From positions 11,000 through 74,999 of the forward strand of contig DASVVO010000024.1 of assembly GCA_036386515.1 (NCBI GenBank): a DNA stretch of 64,000 bases. Reading direction: 5' to 3'. Shown here piece after piece: positions 42,336 through 51,475 of this stretch. The stretch is from JAIVJZ01 sp036386515 (GTDB lineage Bacteria; Acidobacteriota; Blastocatellia; Pyrinomonadales; Pyrinomonadaceae). The notes beneath the pieces are model-generated. The model saw only the letters and a program-made list of their open reading frames with translations. It did not search any database and was not told the origin of the DNA. Both the position numbers and the translations under genes were made by a program. Each line of letters begins with the position of its first letter. Positions within the stretch are counted from its first letter, which is position 1.

Positions 42336-42896
42336 ATGCGTCAAACAATTTGCCTGTCGGTGTTGTCGCTCGCGTTGTTCGTGGGGGCTTCCGCCCAGGA
42401 GTTGAAGCGCGGCGGTTACGCGGGAGAGGAGCGGCGCGCGATCAAGTCGCTCTCGGCGGAAGAAGTGGAGCAGTTATTAAACGGTCAGGGCATGGGGCTG
42501 GCGAAGGCGGCGGAGTTGAACCACTATCCCGGCCCGCGTCACGTCCTGGAGTTGGGAACGGAACTCCAACTCACGCCGGGGCAGCGGACGCAAACGCAAG
42601 CCGCGTTTGAACGGATGCGGGGCGCGGCCGTGCGGCTCGGCCGCCAGATCGTGGAGCGCGAGCGGGAACTCGACGCGATGTTCGCCGCGGGCGAAATCGA
42701 CACGAACCGGCTACACGCCGCCACGGCCGCTATCGCCCAACTGCAAGGAGCGTTGCGCGCCGCTCATCTCGCCGCTCACCTGGAGACGCGCCGTTTGCTC
42801 TCGCCCGCCCAGATCAAAAGATATGACGAACTGCGCGGCTACACGGCCGCGCCGAAGCCGGCCGAGCCACACGGCCACAATCACGGCAAACACTGA
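42336..42896 (+). CDS. Spy/CpxP-like periplasmic protein with His-rich tail
   Basis: A 186-residue exported protein: signal peptide (QTICLSVLSLALFVGASAQ), then a helical Spy/CpxP/heavy-metal-resistance-type domain (LQLTPGQRTQTQAAFERMRG … RHLLSPAQIKRYDELRG-like, ~70-165) and a C-terminal metal-binding-like HGHNHGKH. A strong SD (gggaggagagagg) precedes the ATG. The MerR-type promoter and the His tail suggest response to a soft metal. The pterin dehydratase gene follows after 11 bases. Confidence 0.75.
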   Translation: MRQTICLSVLSLALFVGASAQELKRGGYAGEERRAIKSLSAEEVEQLLNGQGMGLAKAAELNHYPGPRHVLELGTELQLTPGQRTQTQAAFERMRGAAVRLGRQIVERERELDAMFAAGEIDTNRLHAATAAIAQLQGALRAAHLAAHLETRRLLSPAQIKRYDELRGYTAAPKPAEPHGHNHGKH

Positions 42897-42907
42897 CGAC
42901 GGAGAAA

Positions 42908-43270
42908 GTGTCCAAAGACATGAACGAAGATTCAGAGACGTGCGAGTTGGTGAACCGGAAATGCGTGCCCTGCCACGGCGGCGTGCCGCCGCTCGCAACG
43001 GACGAGATCGAGCGATACCTCGGCGAGTTGCGCGGCTGGGAAGTGGTTGAGGGGCATCACCTGAAAAAGTCTTACGCCTTCCCGAACTTCCGACAACCGC
43101 TCGCGCTCGTCAACCGCATCGCCGAAGTGGCCGAAGCCGAGGGGCATCATCCCGACATCTCCTTCGGCTGGGGGCGCGCCGACGTGACCATCTACACCCA
43201 CGCCATCGACGGCCTCACCGAAAGCGACTTCATCCTCGCCGCCAAAATAGACGGGATTAAGAGCACCTGA
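42908..43270 (+). CDS. phhB: 4a-hydroxytetrahydrobiopterin (pterin-carbinolamine) dehydratase
   Basis: A 120-residue enzyme that dehydrates 4a-hydroxytetrahydropterin, recycling the cofactor of aromatic hydroxylases. Motifs: KCVPCHGGVPPL near the N-terminus, EGHHPDISFGWGRADVTIYTH (~72-92; the active-site histidines are here) and the C-terminal GLTESDFILAAKID. The GTG at 42908 (GGAG 5 bases upstream) is preferred over an ATG at 42920. The last codons (IKST-stop) lie within the repeated element that begins at 43256, so the natural C-terminus seems to have been replaced. Confidence 0.92.
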   Translation: MSKDMNEDSETCELVNRKCVPCHGGVPPLATDEIERYLGELRGWEVVEGHHLKKSYAFPNFRQPLALVNRIAEVAEAEGHHPDISFGWGRADVTIYTHAIDGLTESDFILAAKIDGIKST

Positions 43271-43353
43271 CAAAACCTCGGCGACGGGCTGAGCCTCTTA
43301 GAAATTCTCACACAGCTCTACCCAAAAGTCGGGGTTTTGTTAGGTGCTTTAAA
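43256..43353. repeat. MITE-like element, copy 1
   Basis: A ~98-bp element with near-perfect terminal inverted repeats (attaagagcacctgacaaaa… and …ttttgttaggtgctttaaa). The first 52 bases are identical to copy 2 at 44974. It provides the stop codon of the pterin dehydratase gene and could also act as a terminator hairpin. Confidence 0.8.
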
Positions 43354-43356
43354 GTA

Positions 43357-43385
43357 TTGACATTCAACCTCTGCGGTAATATTGT
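43357..43385 (+). promoter_or_regulatory. Promoter of the AT-rich cassette
   Basis: TTGACA (6/6) at 43357-43362, 17-bp spacer, TATTGT (4/6) at 43380-43385. The start would be near 43392, with a ~137-base leader containing a perfect 7-bp hairpin at 43465-43482 (agtgcct tcgt aggcact). Confidence 0.6.
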
Positions 43386-43464
43386 GCCTGCGCGCTGAAA
43401 GTTACTTCCATGCTGACAAGACCCTTTCTTGTTAGCCTCACAAAATAACTCCTAGTAATTTTAG

Positions 43465-43482
43465 AGTGCCTTCGTAGGCACT
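43465..43482 (+). promoter_or_regulatory. Leader hairpin in the AT-rich cassette
   Basis: A perfect 7-bp stem with loop tcgt in the 5' leader, ~48 bases before the start codon. It has no T-run, so it is more likely a stability or translation-control structure than a terminator. Confidence 0.4.
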
Positions 43483-43529
43483 TAGAAGGCGCAACCCCTA
43501 CTATTATTTACTCCAATGGAGGAGCAGCC

Positions 43530-44555
43530 ATGAGCCAAAATCCTTATGAAAATGAAGCCGGGACTTTAAGGCCCGAAGATTTAGTTGAAGAGGCAGAAAG
43601 AGAGGCTGCTAGTCAAGCAATAGACATGGTTGTTGAAAAACATATCACTCAGGTAATGGATATTCGGGAACAGTACCCCTTGAATGACCGAGATCTCTTT
43701 ACTTCAAATATAATTAAATTCACAGATATTCCTCAATCAGTAAGGCAAGATGTAGGGAGCTTGCGGCAAAAGCTGAGAAGCATCATTGAGAAAGTTGCTG
43801 CAAGAATAGAAGATCGCAAATATAAATCTTCTGAAGAGGCAATCGGTGACATGAAACTTGCCTATAACGAGCGTGAGCAGGTAAGCGCTCTAATCAAATC
43901 TGATAAAAAAGTTCATGTCTCATATCAATCACTCAGAATTGCTGTCGAATCTTTCTCGGAATTTAATAAATTGATTATCAAGAGACTTGAAGAAAGTGAA
44001 AAAGCCGGTGATGCGCAGATGCAAAGGAACCTGATCTTTGGAAACGCTTTGCTTGTCTATGAATTAACAGATTTCGTAATTGGTTATATTGAATCTTTTA
44101 AGGTTCAAGGCATTGATGAAATAGAGACTCTACATGAAACAATGCGTAAAAGATTTGAACAGTTTCGGTCAGAGCAAGAGCAGTTAAAAAAGCAAGTTCA
44201 GACAGATGATGTTGATGCCACGGTAAGAGAGCAAATTCTACTTGATATAAGTAACAGGGAGCAATCAATCGACATTGTGGTAAATGAGTGGGACGACTAC
44301 GTGAAAACCATTAAAGAGTTGATTAGCGAAACTGGCACAGTCAAAAAGAGACTGCCAACCTTAAGAGCTATCAGAGATAATGCTAAGAGCCAAATTAGCC
44401 TGCTTGAAGCTGTTGCTGTTATGCAGATCGTGCAAAGTAATATTGGAGCTCTCAATGCAACGATTGCAACACTGGAAAAGATAGAGTTGGTTTCATTATC
44501 ACCTGATAGAGTTCGTAGCCTCCTCGGCATCAAGAATAAATTGCTTGAAAAATAA
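43530..44555 (+). CDS. Unidentified helical coiled-coil protein of the AT-rich cassette
   Basis: A 341-residue soluble protein with GGAGG 9 bases before the ATG. It is almost wholly alpha-helical and rich in Glu, Lys, Gln and Ile, with heptad-like stretches at ~75-105, ~140-165 and ~205-235 (MRKRFEQFRSEQEQLKKQV). No enzyme motif, zinc site or membrane helix is seen. The codon use and base content differ sharply from the neighbours, indicating transfer. It is 33 bases upstream of a small membrane-anchored protein and probably forms a two-gene unit. Function unknown. Confidence 0.85.
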   Translation: MSQNPYENEAGTLRPEDLVEEAEREAASQAIDMVVEKHITQVMDIREQYPLNDRDLFTSNIIKFTDIPQSVRQDVGSLRQKLRSIIEKVAARIEDRKYKSSEEAIGDMKLAYNEREQVSALIKSDKKVHVSYQSLRIAVESFSEFNKLIIKRLEESEKAGDAQMQRNLIFGNALLVYELTDFVIGYIESFKVQGIDEIETLHETMRKRFEQFRSEQEQLKKQVQTDDVDATVREQILLDISNREQSIDIVVNEWDDYVKTIKELISETGTVKKRLPTLRAIRDNAKSQISLLEAVAVMQIVQSNIGALNATIATLEKIELVSLSPDRVRSLLGIKNKLLEK

Positions 44556-44588
44556 GAGCCGACATTCTGCGGCCAGAGGGAGTGATTT

Positions 44589-44879
44589 ATGTCTAGCAAT
44601 AATCCCGACCCTAAATATGCTCAATATGCAACAGAGCAGTTAGAGAAGTTACTTAGTCAGACGCTGGAAACCGGAGAATCAAACCGGATAAAAGAAGAAC
44701 TTAAAAGACGCTTTGCAGAGCAGTATGTAAATATAAAGGTTGATCTTCCAACTGTACCAACTCCTGCGAAAAAGCCTGTTAAGACAACTAATCCGACCAA
44801 TAGTGGTGATTCAAATTGGGGGTGCATAGTTTTCGTCGTCATAATAGTTGTATTACTAATGGCTGGTAATAATTGCTGA
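44589..44879 (+). CDS. Small C-terminally membrane-anchored protein of the cassette
   Basis: A 96-residue protein: an N-terminal helical soluble part (ATEQLEKLLSQTLETGESNRI, ~13-33, then KEELKRRFAEQYV), a Pro/Thr/Lys linker (55-75) and one C-terminal membrane helix (WGCIVFVVIIVVLLMAG, ~77-93). GAGGGA lies upstream of the ATG. A soluble helical protein paired with a tail-anchored one is an arrangement seen in several membrane-acting defence modules, but there is no homology evidence for that here. Confidence 0.8.
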   Translation: MSSNNPDPKYAQYATEQLEKLLSQTLETGESNRIKEELKRRFAEQYVNIKVDLPTVPTPAKKPVKTTNPTNSGDSNWGCIVFVVIIVVLLMAGNNC

Positions 44880-44973
44880 GCTAAATCAGGGGAGTCCAAG
44901 TAGGTAGTTCATAAAAATACAAATCCTAAAGGATGCGCTGACTTAATTCTGCTCATTCAGTTGTCTCAGAACA

Positions 44974-45069
44974 ATTAAGAGCACCTGACAAAACCTCGGC
45001 GACGGGCTGAGCCTCTTAGAAATTCGGACACAACTCTACCCAAAATCAGGGTTTGTCAGGTGCTCTAAA
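44974..45069. repeat. MITE-like element, copy 2
   Basis: 96 bp; starts attaagagcacctgacaaaa and ends gtttgtcaggtgctctaaat, giving ~20-bp terminal inverted repeats. Same orientation as copy 1. The flanks of the two copies differ, which argues for independent element boundaries rather than a larger tandem duplication. Confidence 0.8.
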
Positions 45070-45074
45070 TAGGG

Positions 45075-45128
45075 ATGCGGATTAAAGAATGCGCCCGTCT
45101 TTCCAATCCACATTCCGCATTCCGCATT
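45075..45128. repeat. Short degenerate heptamer array, unit CATTCCG
   Basis: cattccg, cattccg, cattt (45112-45129) with a decayed inverse arm (atgcggattaaagaatgcg, 45075-45093). It adjoins the VWA gene stop codon. A weaker member of the same class. Confidence 0.55.
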
Positions 45129-46499
45129 TCATCTCACACGGCTTTTCTTCCGTTTCAGGAAATCTATCAAGACGAACTGTGAGAGGTTGCCGGGGGTGGC
45201 GAAGTAGGCTTTGCCGTTCGTCATCTGCGACATCTGTTTGACGAACTCGACGAGGTAGTAGTCCGAGGCGAGCATGAAGGTGTTGATCATGATCCCGGCC
45301 TTGCGACACGCCTGCACTTCTCGGAAAGTCGCATCCATCACGACGGGGTCGAGTCCCATCGAGTTTTTGTAGAGGCGTCGCGTTCCCGGCGTCGCCTCCG
45401 TTCCCGCCCGCCGCCTCGCGTCGCCGCCGCTGCCTCTCGACGAGGCCGCCGCCCCCACGGCGGCGCCCGCTCCTTCGAGAAAACAGGCGGTGGGCTTGCC
45501 GTCCGTCACCATCACGATCTGCTTCATCTCTTTGCGCTGCGCCTGCAAGAGACGGCGCGCGAGTTTCAAGCCCTCGGCCGTGTTCGTGTGATAGGGGCCG
45601 ACCTGCGTCGTCGCCAGTTTCGCCAGCGGCAACTCCTCCGCGTCGTCGTGAAAGAGCACGACCTTGAGCGAGTCGCCCGCGTACTGCGTGCGGATCAGGT
45701 GAGCGAGCGCGAGCGCGACCTTTTTGGCGGGCGTGAACCGATCCTCGCCGTAGAGGATCATCGAGTGCGAACAATCGAGCATCACGACCGTGGCGCACGA
45801 AGATTGATAGTCGCACTGGTGGACGTAGAGGTCGCGGTATTCGAGATTGAGCGGCACGCCCAAACCCTCGCGCCGGATGGCCGACATCAGCGTCGCGTTC
45901 ACGTCGAGGTTGATCGTGTCGCCGAACTCGTAGAGCTTCGAGGCCTGCGCCGCCTCCACGCCCGTCGAGAGGTGCGGCGTGTCGTGCCGCCCGACGGAAC
46001 TCTTGCCCATGCTGCCGAGCAGATTCCTGAGCGTCTTGTAGCCGAGAAAATCCAGCCCCTTCTCCGTCAACTCAAACTTCACGTTGCGCTGTGGCGGCGG
46101 CGCGGGCGCATCAATGCGCCCCGTCCCCGTCTGCCCGTTCCGCGCGCGTTGCTCACGTGTCGGCTCCTCGTGCAGATTCAACAAGCCCTCTTCCACCAGA
46201 CGCTCGATCAACTGATTCAACAACTCTTCGAGTTGCGACCCCTTGAACCGCCCCTCGTTCTCCGCCAGCATCTCCGCCACCTGCCGCTCGTCAACCTCGC
46301 CCGTCTCCAGGAGCGCGCGCAACAACGCCTCGCGCAGCGCGTCGAGCGAAGTGTCCTGCGGCCGCCGCTGCCGCGTCCAGTAATAATCATCGTCGAAGCC
46401 CGACTGCAACAAGCTGTCCTGCAACGCCTCCATCAGGTCGCCCAGATTCACGCCCGACACATCGAAGCCTTTGAATTTTGAATAACGTATGAACTTCAT
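45129..46499 (-). CDS. VWA-domain protein, partner of AAA+ ATPase
   Basis: A 456-residue cytoplasmic protein with a helical N-terminal half and a von Willebrand A domain from ~235. The MIDAS metal site D242-C-S-H-S246 and a later TDGKPTACF are visible. An Ala/Gly/Arg-rich insert (~350-375, GAGAAVGAAASSRGSGGDAR) is unusual. VWA proteins of this type work with MoxR/Mg-chelatase-like ATPases, and such a gene is at 47986-49455. The start overlaps the vapC-like stop by four bases (ATGA), implying coupled translation. Confidence 0.88.
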   Translation of the reverse strand: MKFIRYSKFKGFDVSGVNLGDLMEALQDSLLQSGFDDDYYWTRQRRPQDTSLDALREALLRALLETGEVDERQVAEMLAENEGRFKGSQLEELLNQLIERLVEEGLLNLHEEPTREQRARNGQTGTGRIDAPAPPPQRNVKFELTEKGLDFLGYKTLRNLLGSMGKSSVGRHDTPHLSTGVEAAQASKLYEFGDTINLDVNATLMSAIRREGLGVPLNLEYRDLYVHQCDYQSSCATVVMLDCSHSMILYGEDRFTPAKKVALALAHLIRTQYAGDSLKVVLFHDDAEELPLAKLATTQVGPYHTNTAEGLKLARRLLQAQRKEMKQIVMVTDGKPTACFLEGAGAAVGAAASSRGSGGDARRRAGTEATPGTRRLYKNSMGLDPVVMDATFREVQACRKAGIMINTFMLASDYYLVEFVKQMSQMTNGKAYFATPGNLSQFVLIDFLKRKKSRVR

Positions 46500-46918
46500 T
46501 GATTACTCTCAGAAATAACAGTCAATCCCGGCACGTTTTTAAAATCATTCAGATCATGTGTGACTAAAGGGGCATCGTAGGCTAAAGCGGTCGCGGCGAT
46601 CCATGAGTCGCTGACAGAGATTGGACGGCCTATCCGCTTAGCGTGCGCCTGAACTTTAGCCCACAGCAGTGAAATTTCCTCATTCGCTTCAACGAAGACA
46701 AATTTTTTAACGTATCTGTGAAGCTCTCTATGACGGCTGCTTCCCCAGTTATTATTCAGCGGCATGAGTTCTAATTCCGCGAAGGTCTGTGCGGCAATCA
46801 TTATCAACTTACCTTCGATGTGCGGCTTGTACAAATCGCCTCGCGTGTCCCTTTTGAATATGTAGGAGATGACGTTGGTATCAATCACCACTACATTGTG
46901 AAGCGGCACACTACTCAT
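46496..46918 (-). CDS. VapC-like PIN-domain toxin
   Basis: A 140-residue PIN ribonuclease. The ATG at 46918 gives VVVIDTNVISYIFKRD (D13), AELE, SDSWIAATAL (Asp) and THDLNDF in the VapC order. It overlaps the upstream small gene by eight bases and the VWA gene by four, so the three form a translationally coupled run. The family cleaves tRNA or rRNA when released from its antitoxin. Confidence 0.88.
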   Translation of the reverse strand: MSSVPLHNVVVIDTNVISYIFKRDTRGDLYKPHIEGKLIMIAAQTFAELELMPLNNNWGSSRHRELHRYVKKFVFVEANEEISLLWAKVQAHAKRIGRPISVSDSWIAATALAYDAPLVTHDLNDFKNVPGLTVISESNQ

Positions 46919-47219
46919 TTTCTGTTTCGACTTTATCCTGCCGGCGGATGGTACGCACCCATGATAAAAACTCGTCCACGCTTTCTTCTTCCGGCCAAAA
47001 ATCCCCCTGCAACTCTTTGATATCGTGTATTGGCTCAACTCCTTGCTTCTTCGCCAATTCCCATGCGCGCGCATGTGCCTCTCTTCGCGCCTCTTCGCGC
47101 GCTAGTTCAGCTTCATGTTCCAATCGCTCGAAGAGTGAAAGATAATTTTCTGACGAAGGCGACATCGCAGGTGGATGGGAGCGCACACTCTCAACCGCTG
47201 TCTCAACAAAAGTGCTCAT
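46911..47219 (-). CDS. Putative antitoxin of the VapC-like toxin
   Basis: A 102-residue protein from the ATG at 47219. A highly charged helical middle (HEAELAREEARREAHARAWELA) and a C-terminal acidic/aromatic element (DFWPEEESVDEFLSWVR, ~75-91) typical of PIN-partner antitoxins that thread into the toxin groove. The eight-base overlap with the PIN gene supports pairing. No DNA-binding fold can be named. Confidence 0.72.
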   Translation of the reverse strand: MSTFVETAVESVRSHPPAMSPSSENYLSLFERLEHEAELAREEARREAHARAWELAKKQGVEPIHDIKELQGDFWPEEESVDEFLSWVRTIRRQDKVETENE

Positions 47220-47245
47220 AATCTGTTTACCTCTGACCACGCCAA

Positions 47246-47659
47246 TCAAATATGTGTAATAAGACCGTCCTCGGCGGCGGCGATAATTTTATTTTTCAAC
47301 TCAGTGTTGATTCGATTGTCTTCTAAAAGATTTTCCGCAGCCGCTTTGATTTGTTCAAGAGCCTTTTTAGTGTCCTCTAACCATCCCGCGTCTCTCATGT
47401 AGGCTTGCAGAAAGTATTTACCCCACTCCTTCACGTCCTCTTTGTCAGGCACAGTGAAAAACATTGTCCGGTTAACGATGTTTCTATCGAGAAGAGTGAG
47501 GTCTTGCCGATCCAATGCTTGCTTCGCTCCCCGGTAACAATCTTCTAACATATCTCGATAAACTGCGGCTTCCGCTTGGCTCTCGGCGGCTATTTGTTCA
47601 GCTTTCCGCAAGCGTTCCAGCAGCGTTTCACGCTCTTCTTCCCATGTGACTTCACTCAC
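47246..47659 (-). CDS. Hypothetical helical protein
   Basis: A 137-residue GTG-start protein (AGAGAGG 9 bases upstream). It begins with a coiled-coil (WEEERETLLERLRKAEQIAA), then a helical domain with MFFTVPDKEDVKEWGKYFLQ. It is AT-richer than the flanking AAA+ and VWA genes and lies in the toxin-antitoxin-like block. No family recognised. Confidence 0.6.
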   Translation of the reverse strand: MSEVTWEEERETLLERLRKAEQIAAESQAEAAVYRDMLEDCYRGAKQALDRQDLTLLDRNIVNRTMFFTVPDKEDVKEWGKYFLQAYMRDAGWLEDTKKALEQIKAAAENLLEDNRINTELKNKIIAAAEDGLITHI

Positions 47660-47743
47660 AGATAATTACCTCTCTTCATCCATCGAGTACTAAAAAGACC
47701 GAAGACTACGGCTGCTTTGAATTCATGAACATGCGAACTGCAT

Positions 47744-47974
47744 TCAACTCCCCATTGTTTTGTATAAGATCGGTTCTCGGATCACTTCGTCGCCGTCAGT
47801 TGCGATCAACGTCAAGGCCTGATTCGCCTCAAGCACCGTCTCGACGGCATCGCGCAAATTGCTCCGCGCCTCGTCCAGGTCTGCGCCCTGCGTGCTGACG
47901 CCGGGCAGTTCTTCGACGAAGCCGACGTAGCCTTCGGGCACTTTGAGGTAGACGGCGTTAAACGTCCTCTCCAT
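47744..47974 (-). CDS. HicB-like antitoxin, solitary
   Basis: A 76-residue HicB-type RNase-H-like fold: FNAVYLKVPEGYVGFVEELPGVSTQGADLDEARSNL is the classic HicB pattern. GGAG lies 7 bases before the ATG at 47974. The C-terminal DNA-binding extension of many HicBs is absent, and no HicA toxin (short, with a GSHxxF-type site) is adjacent. Solitary HicB proteins are common and may regulate other genes. Confidence 0.85.
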   Translation of the reverse strand: MERTFNAVYLKVPEGYVGFVEELPGVSTQGADLDEARSNLRDAVETVLEANQALTLIATDGDEVIREPILYKTMGS

Positions 47975-47985
47975 ATTCAAACTCC

Positions 47986-49455
<1,470 letters not shown>

Positions 49456-49540
49456 TACTTTAAAATTACTTCCCTCTTCGTGCGGATGATTGCTGAAATT
49501 TGAGCCGCGGACGGCGGACGATGAACGCTTCCCTCTCCCG

Positions 49541-49707
49541 TCATAATTTCAAAGGCGACGCTTCCCATTCCTCTCTCGTCAGCCCGTACCGGAGTCGGTC
49601 GAAGCATGCGCTCATTCGTGTAGATCATGCGGCGCGGCGCGCCCTCGCGCCGGAAGCCGGGTTTTTCGTGAAGCGCGACGGAAGCCGCGTTGCCGCCCTC
49701 GTAGGCT
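49541..49707 (-). pseudogene. GNAT acetyltransferase C-terminal remnant, frameshifted
   Basis: On the minus strand, directly after the stop of the Nudix-MBL gene, one frame reads AYEGGNAASVALHEKPGFRR…MIYTNERM, the acetyl-CoA-binding end of a GNAT domain. The continuation, FDRLRYGLTREEWEASPLKL-stop, is in a different frame. The N-terminal two thirds are missing. It is a decayed gene cut by rearrangement and disrupted by at least one indel. Confidence 0.7.
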
Positions 49708-51303
49708 CTACGAACGCGTCAACGCGCGCGCGGCGTTCGCCTCATCCGCCGCGACGAAGTTTCCCTCCGGCGTTTGCGCGACGAGTTTGTCCGCCACGAG
49801 TTTTTCGAGATGCGCCAGCACGGCGCGGGCGGCCAGCGCGTGCGCTTTCGGGTGTACGTCCGTGTAGACGCGCGCGACGATCTCCGGGGCGGTCGTCGCG
49901 CCCTCGCGCACGGCGCGCAGGATGTCGCGCTCGCGTTCGAGCCGGTGCGCGATGTATTCCTCGATCTTCGCGCGCGGCGCGGCGACCGCCGCGCCGTGCC
50001 CGCCGAAGAGGACTTTGACGTGCGGCAGGAGCGCGCGGTAGCGTTCGAGCGAGGCGAGATAATCGCGCACGCTGCCTTCGGGCGGATCGATCAGAACCGA
50101 ACCGAGGCCGACGATGTTGTCGCCCGTGACGAGCGCGCCGGTGCGCGGCTCGTAAAAGCTGAGATGGCCGCGCGTGTGTCCCGGCGTGTGCATCGCGCGC
50201 AAGCTGAGAGGGGGCGCGCCCGCGAGTTCGATCAAGTCGCCGTCTTCGATGAAGCGATCCACTTGCACCTGGCCGCGCAAACTCTCCGCGGTTTGGCGGT
50301 GCGCGGCGACGGGGACGCGGCCGCCGAGATGCCGCCGCAGCGCGTCCGTGCCCGCGACGTGATCCGGGTGATGGTGCGTCAGGATGATCTCGCGGACGTT
50401 GCGGCCTTCGGCGATGAGTTCGTCCACGCAGGCGGCGAGCGCGGCCTGCTCTTCATGGTCGGGCGAGCCGGGGTCGAGGATGACGAGTTCGCCGTGGCCG
50501 ATGATGTAGGCGTTGGTGTGCGTGGCGGGCGGCTTCGTCGGCGTGCGCAGAGGGAAGCAGATGAAGCCGGGCATGAACTCGATGCGGCGCACAGGCTCGC
50601 GCCGCGCCTGGGGCACGCGCAGAAAACGCCCGGCCGTCTCCTCCGTCAAGCCCTCGCTCAAAACTCTCAGGGCGTGCAGCACGGGCGGCGCGACGAGCGC
50701 GTCAGAGCGTTCCCAACGCCCGATCGCGGCGGTCGCCGTCGTCCACTCTCCGTCCTCAAACTCCGCCGTCAGCACGCGCGGCTCCTGCTTGCGCGGGCAG
50801 CGCACGAGAAAGAACCAGGTGTCGAAGCGGCGGGGGCTGAAGGGGGGCGTCACCCAACGTCCGGCGAAAGTGAAATCGCGCGCGTCGAGGCGCAGGCCGT
50901 AGTGCGCGAGCAGTTGCGGGAAGGACATGCGCTGCGAGGCGAGGTCGTCGAGCACGGAAGCGAGTTGGCCTCTCGTCAGGGCGTCCGCGCCGCGCGCGAC
51001 GAGCACGCCGAGTTCTTCAAACAACTCGCGGGCGGCGCAGGCGATCATGGCCGCCGTTTCCGGGTCGGGCGAGTTGTCCACGGGCGTCGCGGCGTCTTCC
51101 GCGTCGCGCTGGCCGCCGGGAAAAGCGTGGAAGCCGCCGAGGAAAGCCAACTGTTCGCCGCGCCGCGCCCAGTAGACTTCGGGCACGCGCTCGCCTTCCG
51201 TCTCGCGCACGAGGATGACGGCGGCGGCATCTCTGGGCACGGCGTCGGCGGCCTTGCCGCGCGGCGCGGCGGGCATCGTAGTTTGCGATTCGTTGAGGGA
51301 CAT
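49708..51303 (-). CDS. Nudix-metallo-beta-lactamase fusion hydrolase
   Basis: A 531-residue protein from the ATG at 51303 (MSLNESQTTM). The N-terminal half is a Nudix domain of the CoA/NUDT7-19 type (FPGGQRDAED…AARELFEELGV, ~60-100). The C-terminal half is an MBL-fold hydrolase with THHHPDH, HTPGHTRGHL, TGDNIVG and GGHG metal motifs, ending in a LACTB2-type winged helix (~455-520). Nudix domains hydrolyse nucleoside-diphosphate-linked compounds, while LACTB2-like MBLs are endoribonucleases or thioesterase-like enzymes. The fusion suggests sequential action on one substrate, perhaps an acyl-CoA. SD is weak. Confidence 0.9.
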   Translation of the reverse strand: MSLNESQTTMPAAPRGKAADAVPRDAAAVILVRETEGERVPEVYWARRGEQLAFLGGFHAFPGGQRDAEDAATPVDNSPDPETAAMIACAARELFEELGVLVARGADALTRGQLASVLDDLASQRMSFPQLLAHYGLRLDARDFTFAGRWVTPPFSPRRFDTWFFLVRCPRKQEPRVLTAEFEDGEWTTATAAIGRWERSDALVAPPVLHALRVLSEGLTEETAGRFLRVPQARREPVRRIEFMPGFICFPLRTPTKPPATHTNAYIIGHGELVILDPGSPDHEEQAALAACVDELIAEGRNVREIILTHHHPDHVAGTDALRRHLGGRVPVAAHRQTAESLRGQVQVDRFIEDGDLIELAGAPPLSLRAMHTPGHTRGHLSFYEPRTGALVTGDNIVGLGSVLIDPPEGSVRDYLASLERYRALLPHVKVLFGGHGAAVAAPRAKIEEYIAHRLERERDILRAVREGATTAPEIVARVYTDVHPKAHALAARAVLAHLEKLVADKLVAQTPEGNFVAADEANAARALTRS

Positions 51304-51475
51304 ACTTCGGTTGAGAAATCGTCTTCGCCGGAGACGATTCACGCGCTCCAAAAATTTATGCTTCTGTCTATCGCTTGGCCTAACCGGCGCGCAGAGATCA
51401 TAATTGTTAAGAAGCTCGCCGATGGCGCGTCCGGTTCAAGCTGTTGTTAGATTGCGAGCCTTGCGGGTTGCGCCT

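Larger units (their letters stand above)
43256..45069. mobile_element. AT-rich two-gene cassette bracketed by repeated elements
   Basis: Between two direct copies of a ~97-bp TIR element lies ~1.6 kb clearly richer in A/T than the surroundings, with A/T-ending codons, its own promoter and two genes I cannot assign. No transposase or integrase is inside. The layout is consistent with a composite non-autonomous unit, or with an insertion next to a MITE followed by duplication. Copy number elsewhere cannot be seen. Confidence 0.5.

Noticed and set aside
43256..45069. Direct repeats as attachment sites of an integrative element
   Set aside because: No integrase is inside and each repeat has its own inverted ends, so a MITE-like element explains it better; not fully excluded.
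49774..51450. Plus-strand frame of 558 codons opposite the Nudix-MBL gene
   Set aside because: Shadow of a gene with intact catalytic motifs.
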